64,000 nucleotides of DNA from Cotesia glomerata (Eukaryota; Arthropoda; Insecta; Hymenoptera; Braconidae): contig NC_058162.1 in the NCBI RefSeq assembly GCF_020080835.1, positions 19,995,203 through 20,059,202 on the forward strand, written 5' to 3'. Positions 57,402 through 64,000 of the stretch are shown here, in pieces. Every line of letters begins with the position of its first letter. Positions within the stretch are counted from its first letter, which is position 1. The notes under the pieces were generated by a model. It saw only the letters and a list, made by a program, of their open reading frames with translations. It did not search any database and was not told the origin of the DNA. The position numbers and the translations under genes are program-made.

Positions 57402-59025
57402 TAGATCGGAAAATTATCATCAAATAATGAGATTGTGGCCAACTCGTCATTTAAATACCACAAATGTTCCTTCATCTTTCTGCAAGCTTCTTGTGACACC
57501 ACCGAGTCAATTTTTTTATTTAAAATCAAATTTTTCATCAAATCTAGACCTTTGTGAGGTGCCAGAATAGCAGATGTTGCCGTGTACCAAGCTTCAATGT
57601 AAAATAAAATTACGAAAGTACGTACTTGACGTAAACTTTTTATTTCACGAGAGGAAAGATGAAATTGATCCCGAAAAATAAACATTTTCAAACTATAGAT
57701 GGCTTTTGACATCATCGCGCATGATGCATAGCACCAGGACGCTTGAAAGCGTACGTATCAGTTGGACAACTACCAAGAAAAACTAAAGATAATACCAAAA
57801 GCTCCCGGTAATCATCTCGAGGCTGAGACATCTAAAAAACCAAATTAATAAACATAAGTTGAAAGTATTAGTTTTGATTGTATCAAGGAAATATAATTAA
57901 CAATTTTTATCTGTAAGCAATCGTTTAATGAAATAAATAATTTTCATCTTATCTTCATTTAAAGCGATTGCCACAGTTTCATCCTCTATTCCAATTTTAT
58001 ATTTGGTTTGATCAATGTCATCCCATCCTTTTTTAAAACAAAGGAAAATCGGCACGTTAGGGCCAGATGTAGTGGTCCAAAAAACTTCAAAAACTCCTCG
58101 TAAAACAATTTCCAATACATGATGATGACAAGGAAGCCACACCAATTTTCTCCCCAATGCTTTTTCAATTTGAACACATGTATCTTTATAAACGCCTACA
58201 ATAAGAACAGATAAAAATATATGAAAACATGAGATCTTGATTTTAAGGCGAGAGGAGAGCATACCTACGCTCACGCTGAAGTCATGCAGTAGAAATCAAA
58301 TATAATAATGACGTAAGTACTTGTAATTATTATTAATTAATTAATTAATTAATAATTATTAAATAAAGTTTACCTGTGTTGACAGCTGCAGTATCGAAAC
58401 ACATTGCTTTTACGTAAGGAGCAATGTTCCATTGATTCAACGTCGAAATAACAGCGAAAGCTTGTTGATAAGCAGTTCCACTATCAGCTTTAGGGACTCC
58501 AAGAAGCTGATCAACTCCAGAGACAGAAAGTAGAACTGCTAAACGGTCAACAGACTGTGAATCAGCTATATCGGGCAAAATTTTACCGTTCCAGTGGACA
58601 ACATAACGATCATCAGAATGGAATTCTTCTTTCAAATCTTGCGCAATGTTTGATCTATGTTTGATGCGCGCTCGATAAATTGTACCGTAGCTTAAATGAA
58701 GAGTAGAAAGATCGATTCCTACACTCTTAAAAGCAGCAGCTAAAATAAAAGTAGCATTCCTATTTGTTACTTTTGCTCGATCTAGTGCTGCACATAATTC
58801 GGGTGTCATCACATCAATTTTGTTTGGTTGACACTGTTGACTTAGCTGATTTTCAAAGTCAGATACAACATTTGATGTCTGACTAGATGTTGTTGCTGAT
58901 AAACCAGATAGTAATACTGCGGATTTTTGAGTAACAAGCATCATATCAGCAGCAGGTTCATCTGCATCTAAATAGCAAAAGTTGTTTATGTAAAACAGAT
59001 AGTTATAGTTGATTGAGAAAGTATA

Positions 59026-59258
59026 CTAATAGAAGGATTTCTTAGCATTTAAGATGATTTCTTTGCATTTAAAAAATTATCTCTTAAACATCTTTTCTCA
59101 GCATTTAAAAAATATTCCTTAGTATTTATATTTCTTAGTATTTAAGAAATAATTATTAAATATTAAGAAATATTTTTTAAATACAAAGAAATGATGTTTA
59201 AGAAATGATTTCTTAAATACAAAGAAATCTTTTTAAATACTAAGAAATTCTTCTATCA
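59026..59258. mobile_element. MITE, family CTRATAGAAGGATTT, copy 2, in intron 1
   Basis: Ends CTAATAGAAGGATTTCTTAG and AAGAAATTCTTCTATCA are inverted. The interior is a run of TTTAAGAAAT-type repeats like the element at 7112-7381. It fills most of the 321-bp intron 1 (58968-59288) of the transposase. Confidence 0.65.
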
Positions 59259-60260
59259 ATGTAAATATAAATTGTAATATAAACTTACCAGCTAAATCTA
59301 CAACCATTATATCTTGATTTTGATCTTCTTGTTGTGTTACAGTGTTATTATCAATAAATCCGAATCGATTTTTTTATCTTTGCCCGGCCAAGAACAACTT
59401 TTTCTCTTCATCAATGTATTTATCGACGTTCAGTTTGGCGATATCAAATAAATTTTTTAATTTTTGAGAAAAATTTGATTCTTTCTTCTTTTGTGCTACT
59501 GATTTTTTGCGCTTACAATTCCTCTGTAACTTTTTGACTTCATCTAATAAATTTGAAAATTTTTTTCGCGCAAATTGCTCGCCACACGTTGGAATACCAG
59601 CTTCGAACCACTTTTCTTGAACTTTCGTTGTTGTCAAATTGATACTGTGTTTATGTTGAGATTTTAAAACTTTTTTCTGGTAGAGAAATACCGACATAAC
59701 CTCTACCAAACTAGGAAGTTTGCGTCCACTAAAATTTTCAATTGGATCACTCACAATACGACTCAAGTAATCCATGGTCAACTTGAAATTAAGCTCAAAT
59801 AATTTTTTAAATTAATATCATGTAATAGATAATAATAACTGCAAATAACTCTAACTTTGTTAAAATAAAAATGCTAAGGACAAAAATTTTTGGTTCAGTA
59901 TGTTTATCATAATAATAACATAGCTCTGAAGCTCTGAGCTCCATCTATTGGGAAATAATTTTTTTATCGACGGAGCAAGAAAATAATAGTGTTTATCTGA
60001 CTGAAAATTTAAAAGAACAAATTGGCCATTTGTATCTGAAATTACAAAAATTTTTTTAAAGATATTTATTTATTTATTTATTTTCCATCTTATAGCAATG
60101 GAATAAATACTATTATTATTATTATTATTATTATTTTTTTTTTTTTTTCAGTCTATTTTTTCCGATGACCACATGTATCAGAAGTCTAATTTATGTTTGA
60201 CAAAAAATTTGATTTGTATTGATTTTGACACTGAAACTAACAGTATTAGTGTAATTTATA

Positions 60261-60410
60261 AAATTCGATCAAATTTTTGAAAAATTGAACTTTGATCTTG
60301 AATAAGTTTTGAACGCGTGGACAAATCAAAAAATGTTATCAGACCTTTTTTGTAGAACGTTTAATTCTCTATAAAGATTGAAACAGCGATTTATAAGTCA
60401 ATCAGTCGTT
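60261..60410 (+). repeat. Direct repeat B, right copy
   Basis: Matches 56236-56385 (AAATTCGATCAAATTTTTG...GTTTTGAACGCGTGG...AAAGATTGAAACAGCG). A run of TTATTA and T lies between it and the transposase exon 1 side. Confidence 0.8.
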
Positions 60411-61227
60411 TGAACGGTACAAAAATCAGAAGAAGCAAAAAAAATTTTTCCTATGTTATTCTTACGGGAATTTAAAAAATGCGATGAGGACAATCTTAAT
60501 ATTAATATTAAGAGCTCATCTTTTCACAGTAATTTTTTTACTCCTAAAAAAAACTTTTGAGCCTGTTTGAAAAAAAAAAAATTTTTTTTTTTTTTGGATC
60601 ACCCTAATATATATATATATATTGAAAGAGCTTGAGTATCCACTATAAACTAGAATAGTATAGAGTAGTGAGACGTCGACTAATGTAAAGGTAGGTCATG
60701 ATGGGAAACGCTTTGTCCTATATGCATGTGGTGTATTAATGCATGTGACACGATAGTTACTGTAGCACATAGAACCCAAGGCCGAACTCGGTAGCCGATC
60801 GATCAGGCAAATATTTTGAAGATAAGCTTTATTTGCATCACACACCCTTTCGTTGAAATTCAATATATTTAGTTAAATATTTACTTTTTAGACATTGGAG
60901 AATTATTAAATTTTATTAGAATTACCGTTTATAATTGTCTTGATTTAATCAATAAAAGTATCAGTTGTTTGAAAAATTAGGTGATCATGTTGTTTTTGAT
61001 GGTAGGAAGTAAATGGTCGGATCGAATAAAAAACAAAAGTCTGACTGTATTTGTTCCGGTCCCTTCAATGTTAGGGTCAATTTTTCTTCTTTATTGCAGT
61101 GAAGAAACTACTTGATTTAAGAAAAATATTCTCTTCAAAATTTTACTCTTGCTATCAAGAAAATAAAACTTGACCATAGAGAAAAAAAGTTTGGTGAATT
61201 GAAATATATATGTTAGGTAAATTGATT
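60411..61227. other. AT-rich spacer
   Basis: No gene recognised. 60640-60860 is less AT-rich, with TGCATGTG-type words, but has no identifiable feature. Confidence 0.4.
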
Positions 61228-61525
61228 TAATATTAAGTTGATTGCACATAAATAATGAGAAATTAATTTTATTTACAATTCAATTCTAAAGCTTGCTCAA
61301 ATTCTTTCGTAGACCGCGTTTTTTACAAACTGTATTAAGAGAAAAAAAAGTGTATGGTTGCTAAAAAGATAGTAAATTTAAAAATAAATTGAGTTAAAAA
61401 ATTGATTTTTTTTTTAAATTGAAGCGTTTACCCCTCCATTAAAACTTGAAAAATCCACACCATGGGCCATCAAAATTCAGTTTAAAGAAGAGATTTCAAA
61501 AAAATTTGATGGGTCTAACGATGAT
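61228..61525. repeat. Dispersed repeat E, copy 3 (partial)
   Basis: AAAGCTTGCTCAAATTCTTT, TTAAAACTTGAAAAATCCACACC and TTTGATGGGTCTAACGATG parallel 8350-8830. It stops where a HINE begins at 61528. Confidence 0.45.
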
Positions 61526-61527
61526 TT

Positions 61528-63345
<1,818 letters not shown>

Positions 63346-63349
63346 CACT

Positions 63350-64000
63350 AGGTCTCTTATTTGATGAGGTACAGAGGGTAGGAGCCAAATAAAATACGCT
63401 CCCGTGGACAAAACTCCCCCCCCCCCCTTTAATAGGTTGGTCACACTAACTGACCTAGCAAGATGATCGTTTCCTGCTGTAACTCACTGGGAGTGTCCGG
63501 AACCCGTGTCGATTATTTCCGACGATGCGGGCGACGGCTGATGTGAGCTTGCTCTGCCGAGGTGTAAGTTGCAGCAGTGGATCAGGAGCCAGTCACTTCG
63601 GGCCTTGATCAGGAAGTACGCAGTGAGTGTTAGAGATCGGAATCTTCACCGCCCCGAGCGAGTTTAGTCTGTCCGTGTATTCTGGGAATGGCTAAGTGTC
63701 TAGGCCTAAGACTAGGCCTCAGGGAACTGGGGTAGGAGTACTATCTCCGAGGGTAAACCCATTCCTAGTTATGACAACCCGCTCCACTCCGTACGATGCG
63801 CTGGTAAATCAAAAAGTATGAGTAATTTACAGGAAACAAACAAGAGTGGAAACAGGCTCATGCCCAAGAAGCAGTGACTGAAGCAAGCGCTGAAATGAAA
63901 AGAACGCAAGCGCTGGAGCGCCTTGAAAAGCTGACCATTGAGCTGCAAGAGTTTGTCCAATCAAAGGTTAATATTCACAAGGAGATAAAGTCCAAGACGA
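63350..64000 (+). mobile_element. 5' part of another R1-like LINE (leaves the window)
   Basis: From a C run at about 63415 the DNA is GC-richer and LINE-leader-like (GGAACCCGTGTCGATTATTT, CTCCGAGGGTAAACCC). It leads into an open frame from 63838 to the window end resembling family-W ORF1. The exact 5' boundary with the LINE M fragment is uncertain (63345-63440). Confidence 0.55.
63838..64000 (+). CDS. ORF1 N-terminal part of an R1-like LINE (partial)
   Basis: The open frame reads KQEWKQAHAQEAVTEASAEM then KRTQALERLEKLTIELQEFV to the edge. LERLEKLTIELQEFVQSKVNIHKEI parallels MERLGNKIDELADFIKDKK in W3 ORF1, so it is probably the coiled-coil start of an R1-clade ORF1. A stop lies just upstream (63823), and the first in-frame ATG is at 63895. 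The real start may be lost or upstream in another frame. Confidence 0.5.

Larger units (their letters stand above)
56594..59775 (-). pseudogene. C/DxxH-type DDE transposase, multi-exon, disrupted
   Basis: Exon 1 (59775-59289) has MDYLSRIVSDPIENF, a basic KRKKSVAQKKK stretch and FLAGQR followed by an in-frame TAA, and ends at a GTAAGT donor. Exon 2 (58967-58374) ends in VKAMCFDTAAVNTG, whose Asp is probably the first catalytic residue. Exon 3 (58195 to about 57897) opens GVYKDTC and holds LPCHHHVLEIVL (CxxH motif) and GPNVPIFLCFKKGWDDI. Exon 4 (57831-56594) has RDDYRELL, a frameshift after AMHHAR, a 400-bp MITE, and AERGVALIEEYN (likely catalytic Glu). The exon-3 donor is degenerate. The assignment rests on motifs recalled for hAT/P/Kolobok-type enzymes. 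Confidence 0.65.
56389..60213 (-). mobile_element. DDE DNA transposon with perfect 29-bp terminal inverted repeats
   Basis: 56389-56417 is the exact reverse complement of 60185-60213 (core GTCAAACATAAATTAGA), and similarity continues inward for about 15-20 bp. The 3.8-kb interval contains a multi-exon transposase gene on the minus strand and two MITEs. Beyond each end lies direct repeat B, at once on the left and after about 45 bp on the right. Superfamily undecided: hAT-like or another C/DxxH group. Confidence 0.7.

Overview
This is a fragment of an AT-rich, intron-bearing animal genome made almost entirely of transposable elements and their relics. No host protein gene can be supported. R1-clade, Jockey-type and CR1-group LINEs, DINE-1/Helentron-like repeats, a Lep1-like Helitron, mariner-like MITEs, a Crypton/DIRS-like tyrosine recombinase and an intron-containing DDE transposase together point to an insect. 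The very AT-rich background and repeat mix would suit a parasitoid wasp, but that is inference.

The commonest component is a repeat of about 0.9-1.2 kb, called HINE here, with about ten copies on both strands. Each begins with a hairpin-forming AACTTCCCGC...GCGGGAAGTT module. It carries an internal (TG)n microsatellite and several GAGCTC-type motifs, repeats GCGGGAAGTT near its 3' end, and finishes with a small hairpin and CTAA before a T run. This matches the plan of non-autonomous Helentrons (HINE/DINE-1).

The second component is a pair of related R1-clade LINE families, M and W. All five M 3' ends (near 1084, 15720, 37900, 44075 and 62321) have an A-rich tail fused directly to an AC/TG repeat, and four of these repeats are still recognisable as the microsatellite of a HINE. 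W is present as a nearly complete but decayed element (44128-48917) with ORF1 (CCHC knuckles) and ORF2 (endonuclease, RT, Cys/His C terminus) overlapping by ATGA.

Layout: 1-4.9 kb, repeat C, two tandem HINEs, an M fragment, and a Jockey LINE splitting a tRNA-like SINE. 4.9-15.5 kb, AT-rich DNA with four or five inverted-repeat elements, a probable solo LTR holding a Lep1-like Helitron, and dispersed repeat E. 15.5-32.8 kb, HINEs, repeat C and more MITEs in AT-rich DNA. 32.8-49 kb, a LINE pile-up: W1, 5'-inverted M1, W2, M2 with a nested CR1-like LINE, and W3. 49-50 kb, a broken tyrosine recombinase exon. 50-56 kb, foldback elements and two HINEs. 56.2-60.4 kb, a DDE transposon with 29-bp perfect terminal repeats, four or more exons and several lesions, including a mariner-like MITE in its last exon. 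60.4-64 kb, repeat E, a rearranged HINE with an M insertion, and the 5' end of another R1-like LINE running off the window.

Every reverse transcriptase and transposase examined carries stops, frameshifts, truncations or insertions. The region therefore reads as a nested graveyard in which one element type (HINE) supplies the landing site for another (LINE M).
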